A stretch of DNA of 64,000 bases from contig MVBO01000001.1 in NCBI GenBank assembly GCA_002261195.1, positions 508,051 through 572,050 of the forward strand, written 5' to 3'. The notes below the pieces were generated by a model that was not told the DNA's origin, searched no databases, and was given only the letters and a program-made list of their open reading frames with translations. The translations under genes were made by a program, and so were the position numbers. Below, piece after piece: positions 24,534 to 35,533 of this stretch. The stretch is from Bifiguratus adelaidae (Eukaryota > Mucoromycota > Endogonomycetes > Endogonales). Numbering within the stretch: the first letter of the stretch is position 1; each line of letters starts with the position of its first letter.

Positions 24534-25735
24534 ACGCTTGGCTTGGCCCTATGGACATTCTACCGTTACCTGCACTTCAACAGAGCCACATTCCCAGTTC
24601 CACTCCCATGATGGACTCTATGGACGCCTTCTTTCGAGAGATTGACGGCGTATTCATTCCTACGGTGTTGCCAACCATTGCCAAGACCTGTGCTTCAGGG
24701 CTTCTTTCGCGGTCACCACCACCTGCATTGGGATCAGTCTCACTCTCTGCTTCGATGGCCGTGCCACAGGACAAGCAAACGCAATTGGACCAAGATATTG
24801 GCTTGGAGGCCTTTTCCTTGGACGACAAAACTGACATGGAACAATTTTCCATATTACAAGATGAAGCCTTGTTAGCTACGCCCATGTTGCATCCTCTATC
24901 ACCCGCACCAACTTCATCATCGCCACCTACGCTTTCTGAATTTGTCAGACGTCACAATGCCATGTCACTATCACCGGGTGTTGTCTCACAAGGTCAATCG
25001 CAACCTCGGAGTTCACCCGTGGACGCCTCTTCCTACTCAATTTCGCCACCTTCCACACAAGCGGCCTTCTCTATTCAATGGTCTGGTCCAGCTGATCCTG
25101 ATGCTCCTATACCCCCGATACCAATACCACCAGTGGTCCCACCGTCCAAGGAAGGAACAAAACGAGTCCCTAACCTACCTGGCATGGCGAATCTCAAAAG
25201 GCCATGTGAGGTGGATTCGGATGAAGAACGTGATGATGATGAGTATCCTGAATGTCGAAAGGAGCAGCGATCAAGTACTGAAGAGCTGGACGAAGCGACA
25301 TTGAAACGTCGGAAGAATGCGCATGCGGCACGAAAATCTCGATTAAAGAAGTATTTGCAAATGGAAAGGCTCTCCAAACAGATTCACGATCTTGAATCTG
25401 TCAACTCTAAACTCGTTCTTCAAAACGCAGTTTTGGATAGTCAGAGACGTGAATTCCAAAGTCGCGAACGGGCCTTATTGCAACGCATCGAGCGCCTAGA
25501 AACGTTGCTCAAGGGAAGTCACACGGAATTGGGCCGGCAGAACAGTTACTCGCTCAATACCCTCAGTACGGTGATGCCGCTATCGCCCAAGGAAGAGAAT
25601 CGGTTAGGGAGACTCGAGTCAGGGTCGCCTTCAAGCATCAAGGCTGAAGAGGGCCATTCCTCGTCGCCTCAAGACCAAGCCATATACATCTCTTCCAAGA
25701 ATGATGAACTCATGGATCAGTTCCTGTCCTATTAA
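24527..25735 (+). CDS. bZIP transcription factor, Gcn4/Cpc1-like
   Basis: Single exon. Start could be ATG 24527 or the in-frame ATG 24551 (MDILPLPAL); the latter avoids overlap with a short upstream ORF. The long N-terminal region is Ser/Pro-rich and acidic (EAFSLDDKTDMEQFSIL), likely an activation domain. The C-terminal basic region is EATLKRRKNAHAARKSRLKK followed by a leucine zipper (LSKQIHDLESVNSKLVLQNAVL) and a second helical segment LLQRIERLETLLK. The basic region N-x-x-A-A-R-K-S-R fits Gcn4-type TGACTCA or CRE binding. Gcn4 homologues activate amino-acid biosynthesis. Family assignment within bZIPs is inferred. Confidence 0.85.
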   Translation: MLNAWLGPMDILPLPALQQSHIPSSTPMMDSMDAFFREIDGVFIPTVLPTIAKTCASGLLSRSPPPALGSVSLSASMAVPQDKQTQLDQDIGLEAFSLDDKTDMEQFSILQDEALLATPMLHPLSPAPTSSSPPTLSEFVRRHNAMSLSPGVVSQGQSQPRSSPVDASSYSISPPSTQAAFSIQWSGPADPDAPIPPIPIPPVVPPSKEGTKRVPNLPGMANLKRPCEVDSDEERDDDEYPECRKEQRSSTEELDEATLKRRKNAHAARKSRLKKYLQMERLSKQIHDLESVNSKLVLQNAVLDSQRREFQSRERALLQRIERLETLLKGSHTELGRQNSYSLNTLSTVMPLSPKEENRLGRLESGSPSSIKAEEGHSSSPQDQAIYISSKNDELMDQFLSY

Positions 25736-25904
25736 TCCATGCGACCGTCATACTCTTTGCCTTCTGTACATACTTGATAGCCGCCGACTTTGGCTTGCTG
25801 TATCATAGTTTTACTCGTGTATTATATTATAGTACGGAATAGTAATTAACATTCCGCGAGGTATCTGGTGAGACCAGGCTCTAAAAACACATGTTCAGTC
25901 CTTT

Positions 25905-27228
25905 CTACGCTCTCCATCCCGCTGCTTTCAAAGCGGCAATGTCATCTTCCCAGGATTCCCTTTTACGCGGTTCTTGATTCAGGTACCGTTCAACCTTGAT
26001 GCGATCGGGTTGCCGGGGTACGTAAATGGGCAGCCACTCGCTGTCGTAGGTGTTCACGGCGGAACTTATACAACGTCAGTTTAGGAAAGTTGCCAATTGC
26101 ATGCACACACCTATCTTCCAACCAGACACCGCTCAGTTTTTGTAGTAGGAGCGGTGGATAACGCTTTTCAAGCTTGAGTGCGTGGCTGGTGATGGCCGGC
26201 CAGTCCAAGTTTGGGGGTATCTTTGATATGGTATCATGGAGCATCTCAGGATCTTCCTTGAGTAGTATCTGCCGTCGACTGGAGACGACCTGGGTCGGAG
26301 AATGAGCGCAGTACAAATTGATGGCCACCTACCGCAAAGGCAATGTATACAGGCATTAAGGGTGTGCTAGCGATAAAGAGATCGAACAGGGTCGTCACTC
26401 GGGCGAAATCGACAATGTCGTGACTGAACCAGGTCAATATCCAAGAAAGCGCATAATAAGGAAGAAGGGAAATGCTTGATCCGTTAGCTCAGGATGCCAT
26501 AAACCTATAGATCTACCTTGTAAAGTGCTCAAAGAGCTCCGGATCTTCATATTCTATGAGTGTTTGCATGAGCGATAAATACAGATTGATGGGTTTGAAA
26601 GTATCGTGCATGGCGTCGCGAATGAAAAACAATGCCACCGTTTCTGCGGCTGGCGTAGCGTCCTCTTTTCCGAGCACCAACAAGAAAATGGTACAAATGT
26701 CGTGGAACCCCTATGGCCCGAGGAATGATTAACGTCGTCGAAGATGTCGATCAACTTACCTGATAATAATTTAGTTTCGGGTTTCTCCATAGTATCTCCA
26801 CAATGATATCTTGCAACTCATGCTGTCTACGTTTTTTCAAGTGAGGAGATATGTCTGGAAAGGAGCAAACTTCAATGCAATGCACTGACAAAGCTTTCGA
26901 CTTACTTTGCGCAAAAAAATATAAAGCGCGCTGAACGTCTTTTTGAATCTGCTCTCTGTCTTCCAGCTCTTGGTCAAGGCTTTTCTCTTGCAGATACTTT
27001 CCATAGTTTGTATGAAGCAAAATGGGCCTACAAGAGGCGCTCGAATTGAGTCATACGCTTGCCTAGCGAGTCCCTCGCATGTCTGTCTGCTTACCACGCT
27101 TCCCTTCGCAAATCGTCCGTTTCAAGCCCGTGCGGTTCTCTAGCCAGCCGTCGCAGAGCATCAATATCCTTCCGCCTAATAGCCGCCTGAATCGCCTGTA
27201 AGCGTTCAGCGTGACCAAGGAGTCCCAT
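25905..27228 (-). CDS. TBC-domain Rab GTPase-activating protein, TBC1D20/Gyp8-like
   Basis: Multi-exon gene, ATG 27228, first exon ends 27095, stop 25905-25907. Protein begins MGLLGHAERLQAIQAAIRRKD and contains the TBC arginine-finger motif IQKDVQRAL, then HELQDIIVEILWRNPKLNYYQ|GFHDICTIFLLVLGK (glutamine finger region YYQG), IRDAMHDTFKPINLYLSLMQTLI, YYALSWILTWFSHDI and FDLFIASTPLMPVYIAFA, which is the TBC1D20-specific block. The tail reads DIAALKAAGWRA. TBC1D20/Gyp8 inactivates Rab1/Ypt1 at the ER-Golgi interface. No C-terminal membrane anchor is evident, although TBC1D20 usually has one. It is divergent from the F-box gene, 103 bp between ATGs. Confidence 0.88.
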
Positions 27229-27331
27229 GAGTTCTACGCAGTGCCCATAAGAGCGCACGGATCAAGTGTGACGTTTGTGCCTCAAAAGGAACACTTTCTG
27301 CGGTTGGGCTTGACCCTGTTGACTCACGGTC

Positions 27332-28614
27332 ATGTTGGAGCCCACCACAGACCCTGTGGCAGTGGTAACGCCGGCTACAAGTCAGCGCAAGGCAGTATAC
27401 CTCTCGACGTTACCCCACGAGCTCATTCATTCAATACTTGAACTCTTGCCCATCCCAGCGCTCGTTCTTATCACCGCGACCAACCACTTTTGGCGCGACC
27501 TTGTGCTGGTGGAACGCAACTTACTCTGGCACAAACTCGACTTCCAAGCCGCTAGCATAGACGAAAAGTCACTGGATAGGTATGTCTCACTGATACCAAA
27601 ACTGCCAGCAGGCCACACGACCTCGGCGTTCACAGCTAACGTCGGTATTTCGCTCTGCAGGTTGCTTGCGCGCTTGTCCCTGGAAAATCGTTGCGCCATA
27701 CGGCACATTGACATGCACCGCTGTACTCACCTCACCACCAGTCATCTTCATGCTATTTTCTCACATTGCCCCTATATCGAAACCATCGACTTTCGGGACC
27801 GACAAGACATGACCCTGGCCGACGTCGCCAATTATTTGAAGGATGTCTCCGACCTCAGCAGTAATCGGCCATATTTACCGCATCTCAAGCGTTTACATCT
27901 CCTGGAACGGCGGCGAGAAGCCAAGTATATTGTACCGCGCGATGAATGGGCCCTGAACTCTATTCGTTTCAGTCTCGACAACCTGAGCAAAGATCCAGCC
28001 GATGTATACCGTATCCGTTCTCGCCTGAATGAGATCAATGACGGCGCGACCGTCGTCTTGTCAAAAGTTGAGGTGCACAATTTTGATGGGCGCGTACCTC
28101 CTTCGCTTACCTCGCAAGTGTTGGCTGAAGAAGCGGGCCGCGAATGGAAAACGGACATCTACCTGTGCGAGAGTCCAGGGTGCGACCATATGGCCACAGA
28201 AACAACGGCGTGCCAAGACTGTGGCCAATGGGTGTATGGATACACCCATACGTGCATTGTATGTCAATCTTTTTGCGACAAGTGCTTCAAACAATATTGC
28301 CGTGAATGGTAAGTGTTTGACTGTTGGTGCATGTCATCCTTCTGTAGCTCACTCGGTGTTGTAGTTTTGACAATCATTGCAAACTTGTGACGTGCCAATG
28401 CCCGTTAGCAAGTTTCCGCAACATTCTATGTTATTGCACGGATTGCGGCCGGCAATTTACCTGTCCCTACTGCGACAGGATATACTGTGATGCACATCTA
28501 GTGCGAGATGATCCGTCCGATCCTGAAAGCAGAGTAAAGTGCTGCACGTATTGTCACGAATTCTTGCACCTATTGATAAAGCCGGGTGATTGTGAACGTT
28601 CAGGTGCACGGTGA
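27332..28614 (+). CDS. F-box protein with Cys-rich C-terminus
   Basis: Two exons: 27332-28308 and 28365-28614. N-terminal F-box: LSTLPHELIHSILELLPIPALVLITATNHFWRDLV (in pieces), followed by LRR-like or helical segments (RHIDMHRCTHLTTSHLHAIFSHCPYIETIDF). The last third is rich in paired Cys: YLCESPGCDHMATETTACQDCGQW, HTCIVCQSFCDKCFKQYC, then CYCTDCGRQFTCPYCDRIYCDAH and VKCCTYC, suggesting several zinc sites of B-box or RING-like spacing. F-box proteins recruit substrates to SCF ubiquitin ligases through Skp1. I do not recognise a named orthologue. A degraded tandem copy follows downstream. Confidence 0.8.
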
Positions 28615-28879
28615 CCGATAGGGATAGTGCAGCATTTCACATACCGTGTAACAATATGTTTCTGTAAATGTTCCATGTAAGCATGTCTAAGCTAAGTCAT
28701 TGTTCCGGCAGTCAAGCGCGTTTTGTGCCTGAATGCGCGCGTTTATTGTGTTATTCTTATCCATTTATCGCATAGACTCGAGCTTATCAGTTTTGCTTCA
28801 CTTGTTCCTTTGCGGATTCGGAGGTTCGGAGCTTCGATGTCACAATGACATTATTGCGTCTCTTCGACAGGTATACAGA

Positions 28880-29760
28880 GCGCTGAACATGCAGCTATCT
28901 GCAATCCAATCTCTCGACTTTACCCCAAGAACTCATCCAATCGATACTCAAAACTTTGCCCATCCGCACGCTCGTTGCTTTGCCCGCGGCCAATCGCATT
29001 TGGTGCAATTCTTTGCTCGTGGACCGGAGCTCAGTGTGGGAGGAACTCTACGTTGGAGACACCAACATAGACGCCGACTCCCTGAATACCCATTTGTTCC
29101 AACAGGGCTGCAGACTTGAGCGGAAATAGCTAATCTCAATATCTCACTCTGCAGGTTGCTCGCGCACCTGTCGTTGGAGAATCGTCGTGCTATACGGCAC
29201 ATTGACATACATCGTTGTACGAACCTCACCACCTATCACCTTCACGTCATGTTTTCACATTGTACGTATTTTGAAACCATCGATTTCCAGGTTGCAGTAC
29301 CTTAATACCTCACCTTCTTGGTCCAAGCGGTCATTGTTTGAAGGAGACGTCCAACTAAGTATTCGGCCATATTTGCCATACCTCAAATGTTTGCGTCTCA
29401 CGCAACGACGGTAGGAGGGTTAGATTGGGGAAAGGAATGGGCCTTAACCAGCAGCGGTTCCTGCCTTGACGCTTTGCCCGAAGATTTAGCTGGTGGATGT
29501 CAAAATTGCATGCGACGTAACAAAGCATTGATAGGAAACGGCACCGCCAGCATCTGTCCACCGGCGAGGTGCGGGACTTTCATGACATGTACTTATGTGA
29601 AGTGTGTTGCGCCCATATGGCGACCGACGGGACTGCGTGTGGGGATTGTGACAGATCGTTGGAATTCACGTATACTTGTCAAGAATGTCAGGTTTGCGAC
29701 GATTGCTACATTCAATATCTGTGATAGGCACGCGCCCCCCACCTTAACTTTCCGCGTGAG
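28880..29760 (+). pseudogene. Degenerate tandem copy of the F-box/Cys-rich gene
   Basis: Reading across frames recovers the same order as the intact upstream gene: STLPQELIQSILKTLPIRTLV and ANRIWCNSLLVDRSSVWEEL (F-box, about 28917-29060), a stop at about 29119-29130, then LNISLCRLLAHLSLENRR and HIDIHRCTNLTTYHLHVMFSH (about 29131-29290), a deleted or scrambled middle, and YLCEVCCAHMATDGTACGDC with YTCQECQVCDDCYIQYL (about 29590-29730). Compare the intact SLCRLLARLSLENRC and YLCESPGCDHMATETTACQDC. Frameshifts, stops and a missing middle show decay; no start-to-stop frame exists. Confidence 0.82.
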
Positions 29761-30250
29761 GTAAGTTCGATCGCTTATCATACGTTCTTTGATTTATGAC
29801 TTGCTTCATGCTCAATGAACGTGCTCCCAGAAACACAGGCCATTTGCAAGTACCGAGAGGATAATCAAGGTGTTATTTATTGTTAGGATACAATATTCTG
29901 CGACGTGCATCCGATTGAATAAGGCAGGCTCAACAGTGCTTGATAAGCAAAAGAATTGTAGCGCCCAACAATCTCGCTCTGGATGCTTCAATTCACATAC
30001 TTTTAGAACATATACGTATTTATCTTGTACGCTACGTAGAAGCCTTATTGTGATCGTGACTCGTCTTGACTGACGAACTCGGAAAGCACGGGACAGCGTG
30101 TATTCTGTTAGCATCATCATTCCGGCTTTACTAGATTTGATATACTCACTTGATGATCACTAGCCAAACGTACAACGGGCGAAAAAGTTTCGCAACAATG
30201 CGACCTTTTGCCATCCAACACAGCCCCAGATCATATACATATTCGAAACT
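29761..30250. other. Intergenic region, no gene recognised
   Basis: About 490 bp between the F-box pseudogene and the 3' end of the convergent F-box/LRR gene. The proximal part may be the decayed tail of the pseudogene. No RNA gene, repeat or conserved motif was seen. Confidence 0.4.
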
Positions 30251-32298
30251 CTACAATATTACACAAATACCCGCTCTGTTATTGCGACCGCGCCGGTTAC
30301 GTTGTCCTCTCCATGTGTCTCGCCTTCGACGCCCGCCAAAGACTCCTTCACGCGCTCCAGCAGTCACTGCCGTTGTCCACCGTGCCTCGTCTTCTCTATC
30401 GTGACGCTCCTGTCGTCTATTAATTTCCTCACGCCAGGAGAATGAACTTCGAATTCGCAGCAACGGTGTCATCCGCTGGGCCAATTTGACACCTTCTTCG
30501 GTGATTTTGTGACAATCATAGACCTCAATCTTGATGGGCTCGAGCGCTGAGCTGGACCGAGAGGGCCACAAGGAACATTCGACGCCATCATCGCTTAGAC
30601 CGTCATTATACGCGTCTACTTTGGTTGCCTCAGAGGTTCGATGGACCATAAGATTAGCCACCGTTTTCAGTACAGCGTCGGTGATGGCTTTGCAGCTGTC
30701 GAGTGACAGGTGCTGTATTGTACTCGCACAGGCTCCAGAAGTCAGTAATTCTCTAACGGCAGCATCGCTGATTTGGAAGCAATTTGACAGGCACAGCCGT
30801 TTGAGATAGGGTTGGTCGCTCGCAATCGACCGCACTGTTCGGTCAGTGACCCGAGCACAGTCTTCAAGGTCAATGTAGACAAATCCACGGACACGATGGA
30901 AGAGATGCGTGAAACCTTCGTCAGTGAAATGGAGGCCCCCCGGAATTTCCAGGTGCGAAAGTCGTGGGCATGATTCGGAGATGGCTTTCAGTGCGGCATC
31001 CGTGAGCGCATGGCATTGAGACAGATTTAGGAAGGTGATGCTGTCGGAACATGTCTCCATAAGTGCCTCAAAGGCGCTATCTTGAAGGTTTGTACAACCG
31101 CCCAAATGGAGTTGCCGAAGCTGTTGCAGATTCTCACCAATCACAGCACACGTTTCCTCATCCAAGAACAAGCACCCATTGAGCCGGAATTCCAGCAGCT
31201 TTGTACACCGTTTTGCAATATTTTGTATGCCTACGGACGAGATGTTGCGACACCAAGCCAAGTTTAAGGACTCTAGCTGGGGACAGTGCATTGAGATGGT
31301 ACGCAGCGTGTAATTGTTCACAGAAGAAAGGCAGGAAACGTCAAGGTGCTTGAGATGCTGAGCCTGTGCCAGGAAACAAGCTACACTGGCTTGCGATACG
31401 GAGCGACATCCCGTCAAATCCAGATATTCGATATTCGGGCAATACTGTGAAAGTGTTCGCAATGCGTAGCTTGACATTTGAACACATCCTCTGTGATCGG
31501 CAGGGTAAGCCAAAGGCCTGGATATGCATCGTACCAAACTTGCCTAAAGTGGGCAACCCGCAGGAACTTGCCGGCAGCGATACCTAACTCCACCAATCGT
31601 TCTCCTTCAATCATTTCGTAAAACGGTCGCGCATCAATCACGCTCCATAAACTACCATCCATCATCAGGTTTTGCCAGTCCTTGCTAACGCAGCGCACGC
31701 GAATGAGCTGAAGTGGGGTTAAGTATGACAGGATTCGTAATTGGATTTCGCGAGGTAGACCGAGGAACGAGTGTTTCGGGTTTTGACTTGGAAGCTCTGG
31801 GTCCGCCGGAGCAGGGAGTCTGCCTGGCGAGGTAATCGGAGGCCATTCCAACGATTCCAAGTTCGCGGGAAACACATTAGGATGGCAAAATGTCGGCGTT
31901 TCTGCAGGTGTCATGAGGGGAATGGATGTTGAAAACAAATCAAAGTTTAAAGTCATAGGCATTGTTGTTGGACCCGTGGGAGGCTGTTGCGACGTCGAAC
32001 AGAGCGGATCATCTTGCCAAAGGTCTTCCGCTGTGGGGCTCGAAGGTGGTGTCATCAATGCATTCAAGGCGTCATTTTGGCTTGGCGCAAAGGTGTGCTT
32101 ATCGGCAACGTCTGATGGAAAGGCTTCTTGTGACTGAATCAATGAGAAGAGCTCTCGAAAATCGGAAGCTTCCTTGATGTTTTGTCCCCAACGCACATCA
32201 TCGGCACGAACAGGAGGCGTCACCGGTGACGATCCTTCTGCGTGAGCACCGTTTCTGTCTTGCGGAGTCTGTATCACCTGCGGTCGAGTGACTTGCAT
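30251..32298 (-). CDS. F-box/LRR protein, FBXL2/FBXL20-like, with C-terminal CaaX box CVIL
   Basis: Two exons, 32298-31544 and 31490-30251, about 664 aa. The single 53-nt intron (31543-31491) has a GC-AG boundary with donor AG|GCAAGT; removing it joins GKFLRVAHFR to GCVQMSSYALRTLSQYC, the expected LRR. N-terminal 150 residues are Ser/Pro-rich, then the F-box FLGLPREIQLRILSYLTPLQLIRVRCVSKDW (in pieces), then about 11 Cys-containing LRRs such as CPQLESLNLAWCRNISSVGI. The tail is polybasic (RRRRDTWRGQRNRRGRNN) and ends AGICVIL. CVIL is the geranylgeranylation box known in human FBXL2, which targets SCF-FBXL2 to membranes. Prenylation here is inferred from the motif. Confidence 0.9.
31491..31543 (-). 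other. GC-AG intron in the F-box/LRR gene
   Basis: Exon boundary AG|GCAAGT at the 5' side and CACAG at the 3' side, 53 nt. No GT-AG alternative joins the two frames at the conserved LRR without creating a stop or an unaligned insertion. Confidence 0.8.
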
Positions 32299-33021
32299 AA
32301 TGCTTGATCGTTCAAAAGGAGCACGGCCGTCTTGCTGCTTATTGCAAGAGACGCGGCTTGTTCCGCTTTTATCGCTAGAAAAACGTTTGAGGAAGGCTGA
32401 GGGCTACGGTTGGATAGAAGGCCAAGTGATAGAACTTTGTAGGAATGATTCGATAAGCGTAAACGGGTTGTGACGTTGTCAAACTCAGGAGGTGGCTGTT
32501 AGAACTGATAGAGCGAGTCTGCCGAAGGAGGGCACAAAATACGCAGTGTAAGAAAAGATCCACCGTAGGCTCAACGCGCTATCGTCGAGACCAGTGTCTC
32601 TCGATACCCTTGTTCACGGCCAAAGATTGAACAATGGCGAAATGAAATCGAAAAGAGCAAAAAGGTCAACGCAGCAGTGACCGACGTCTATGTACAGAAA
32701 GGTCACGCCCCCACGCCCCCTTAGTCAACTGGGCTCCGCCAGACCGAAACTTTTTATCACTTTTTTTCACACCACATTAATGCATGCATCACATGGTCTC
32801 AGGTTTTTTGGGTAGCGAATATAGCACGAACGGGATGTCATTGTTTTTGATAATCCCGACGGACACTCTCTGTGGCTGTTGACGATAGTATGTGTATTGC
32901 CGGCATTGACCGTATAGTGATGCGCAAACGCGCAGGGCCGGTCATCAAGCGCAATGTATACCGTCTGAATATCGCGTGGATCGGGCCATCGTCACGTCGG
33001 CTCGTCATGCGCTATCATGTG
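32299..33021. other. Intergenic region upstream of the F-box/LRR gene and downstream of MED22
   Basis: About 720 bp, no gene recognised. It contains the promoter and leader of the F-box/LRR gene (minus strand) and the 3' side of MED22. A poly-T tract (32751-32767) and a C-rich segment (about 32704-32722) are visible; nothing else stands out. Confidence 0.4.
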
Positions 33022-33435
33022 CTATGATAACGACTGTAGTTCCTCGATAGCTGCTGTCACATCCTTTCTGAGGTCCTTCAGATTGTCCCGTATCTCTTCT
33101 TTTTGCGTCCTTAATTGTTCTGAGCGAGTTTGCACCAACCGGGTCAGCGTCGATGTGTCGTTCAGAAGCGCATAGTGTTTCAGGTCGGTGATGACGGAGA
33201 AGAGTGATTCGACGGATCGCACCATTTGAGCTGCTTGACTTTCAATCTGATATCCTTCCTGTGTCGTTTTGAACGTGTCCTTATCTTCAACGGCGGATAT
33301 GCGAACAATATCAACGAATGAATCCATGAGTCGCTCAACATCATCGTCGACGCGTTTGTTGTATTGCTCCTCAATCTGCTGCAAGGCAGGTCGAGAAGGC
33401 TGTACGCGCTGTACGTGTTGAGCAGGTGCGGCCAT
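33022..33435 (-). CDS. MED22: Mediator complex subunit 22 (MED22/Srb6)
   Basis: Single exon, 137 aa. The helical Mediator head subunit pattern is clear: QQIEEQYNKRVDDDVERLMDSFVDIVRISAV, then EGYQIESQAAQMVRSVESLFSVITDLKHYALLND, matching the Med22 core in which MVRAxESLxxLxxDLKxxxLLND is conserved. Length is typical. Med22 pairs with Med11 in the Mediator head and contacts the RNA polymerase II transcription machinery. It lies downstream of COQ10 on the same strand, 114 bp from its stop. Confidence 0.9.
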   Translation of the reverse strand: MAAPAQHVQRVQPSRPALQQIEEQYNKRVDDDVERLMDSFVDIVRISAVEDKDTFKTTQEGYQIESQAAQMVRSVESLFSVITDLKHYALLNDTSTLTRLVQTRSEQLRTQKEEIRDNLKDLRKDVTAAIEELQSLS

Positions 33436-33549
33436 GTTCGTTCCAGGTCGCGGCTGAAGCGAGTGATCCTGAGCGTGTCGGTGTGAAATTAAAATGACAA
33501 TGGTCTTGAGGGCTTCTCTCTCTATATATACAAGGTTCGTCTATGGAAT

Positions 33550-34401
33550 CTAGGCTCTAGTGGAATACGTTTCCTTACAACGATCAATGAATGCTTTTAC
33601 CATCTGCTTGGATACCTGATCAAAGAACAGTTCCGAAGCATGCGCATGAAGTGGTGACGTGAATTCGAAGTCTATACTGAAACGTAACTTGGTGGAAGGT
33701 GTTGATGAGGAGGGTACGGCGAGGAACTCCCACGTGGTATCAAGACGCTTGAACATGGAGGCATCTGACGCTTGTGCCTGGGGAAGGAATTGCAATTGTC
33801 AATTCGGGTCAAAGGCAATTGAACTTGACGCATGATCTGGCTTTACTTACAATGACTTTCCGGGGATAGACGCATGTCACCTTGGAGACGTATTTTTCGC
33901 TAAACATTTTGTAACCTACGCCTAGCTCGGCCTTCATGATCTTGTCTACGGGCTTCGAGCCATACGCGCTTGTTGAAGGATCTGTATGCCTTGCTTGGTC
34001 GCCGGAAATTGAATGCAGCTTCGTTTCATGTGGATCCAGTTCTCGCGTTGAAAGGACTCGTGAATGCGTACAGAATGGAATGAACAGGTAATAATAATCC
34101 ACATTGGAAACTACATTGTAGAGTTGCTCTTGGGTATATCTGGATAAAATGTTGATCGAAGATAAGTTCAGGATAGCTCAAGTCATGGGTGTCCCTATAC
34201 TTACGGCAACACCTTTTCCTCCTTGTAGACTCTCCGAGAACCGCCTCCGAACGGGTTCGGCAAACTCGATGGAAGTGAGGGAAGCTCAAAGAACTCGCGC
34301 TTCAAGAGTTGGCCCGCACCCACGCGCCGTAGCGATGTCCGACCAGCGACGCTCAGGCGAACAGCTGCCAATGTCGACGGACATCGCAGCAGAGCCAACA
34401 T
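33550..34401 (-). CDS. COQ10: Coenzyme Q-binding protein COQ10 (START domain), mitochondrial
   Basis: Three exons: 34401-34205, 34139-33851 and 33777-33550. The N-terminus MLALLRCPSTLAAVRLSVAG is Arg-rich with few acids, consistent with a mitochondrial presequence. The domain begins YKEEKVLPYTQEQLYNVVSNVDYYYLFIPFC, with VDKIMKAELGVGYKMFSEKYVSKVTC and FSIDFEFTSPLHAHASELFFDQVSKQMVKAF (in pieces), the polyketide-cyclase/START fold of Coq10. It chaperones ubiquinone for respiration. It is divergent from COX9 with 120 bp between ATGs, so two respiratory genes may share a promoter. Confidence 0.92.
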
Positions 34402-34521
34402 GCCAACCACTTTTTGTTCGTCACGACCTGAGACGCGGAACTTACAGCTTTTGCTTACGTCACCAATTTGAATGTCCACCTCGGCGACCCTTGACCTAAA
34501 CATACCTTTGACTTTGCAAAC

Positions 34522-34689
34522 ATGGTCGCTCCCATCACCGGCAAACTTCGCAAGCGTCTTATTATGGATCTGAGTGTTGCTCTTGGATTGGGCTTCGCTG
34601 GTGGTTACGCTTGGTGGAACTTTTATCACATCCCTTCAATAAAGAGGCGGGACGCTTACTACGCCAAGTTGGAGGCTGCAAGAGAATGA
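34522..34689 (+). CDS. COX9: Cytochrome c oxidase subunit 9/VIIa-type small subunit
   Basis: Single exon, 55 aa. The sequence VAPITGKLRKRLIMDLSVALG, then GFAGGYAWWNFYHIPSIKRRDAYYAKLEAARE matches yeast Cox9 over its whole length: PITG near the N-terminus, Lys/Arg before the membrane helix, the WW at the matrix-side end and the IKRRxxxYAxLE tail. It is a small inner-membrane subunit of complex IV. The length equals the family's usual 55-60 aa. Confidence 0.9.
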   Translation: MVAPITGKLRKRLIMDLSVALGLGFAGGYAWWNFYHIPSIKRRDAYYAKLEAARE

Positions 34690-35533
34690 ATAGATTAGGT
34701 GGGATCACGACAAGGGTGTGACATGACGGTATGTATGTGATGGCTGGTGACGAGTGGTGTGGGGCTGGTTGTGTTGTTGGGCGCGCGGCGACGCGTTGGC
34801 TTTTCATCTCCAGCATGCGTTCCTCCTGCGGTCAACTGATCCTGACCTTGTGCGACAGCATGGTCATGATCACATGCAGCGAGTTAAAGAAGCAGGTTGA
34901 CGATGATGCGACGGCTTGCTTGACATCCAGCAATCTGTCTTATGATCACCAGCAACATTGCTTGTGTCGGTTTTGACCATGACCGACTCTACGAGTGCAA
35001 TGCCATCAATCCGCGCATGGATGTACATTGGTTGGAGCACGTTTTAATGCGACCCAACGGGTGCACGAATAGGGATCATAACGGGCCTATCTATATGGCA
35101 TGAATATCGTCTCCTCTCATTTTGATCCTGTTCTCATTCTTTCTTGTTTTCTTTCCGTCCTTTTACAGGCTATCATGTGCGGCTGCTCCCACTCGCATTT
35201 TCCCTTCCTCCATACACTACATCTTTAGCACGTACATGTAGAATCCTCCATGTTGCATCTCTGCGATAATGAAAAAGGTCGTGACGTCACAGAAATGGAA
35301 AATATTTTTCGGCTCGCACGGGCCACTTTACATCATCGTATCACTTGTTGCTTTCCATGATTGCGGTTTGACTAGATTTCGGGCAGTAAGCTACCCAGAA
35401 GAAACCTTGTACTTTCCTTCCTTTGCTACACGACTCCCTCCGACCTTCGTCCTCTTCGATTCCGCCTAACCCTTCTCGTCACTGTCGGATTTCACGCTTG
35501 CCAGTCTCTATTGCAAGTTGCTCAATCCTTGAC
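34690..35533. other. Intergenic region with CRE palindrome
   Basis: About 840 bp with no gene recognised. A pyrimidine-rich strand (35102-35170), a perfect CRE palindrome TGACGTCA at 35282-35289 and CT-rich DNA near 35420-35520 suggest the promoter and leader of the next plus-strand gene. Confidence 0.4.
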
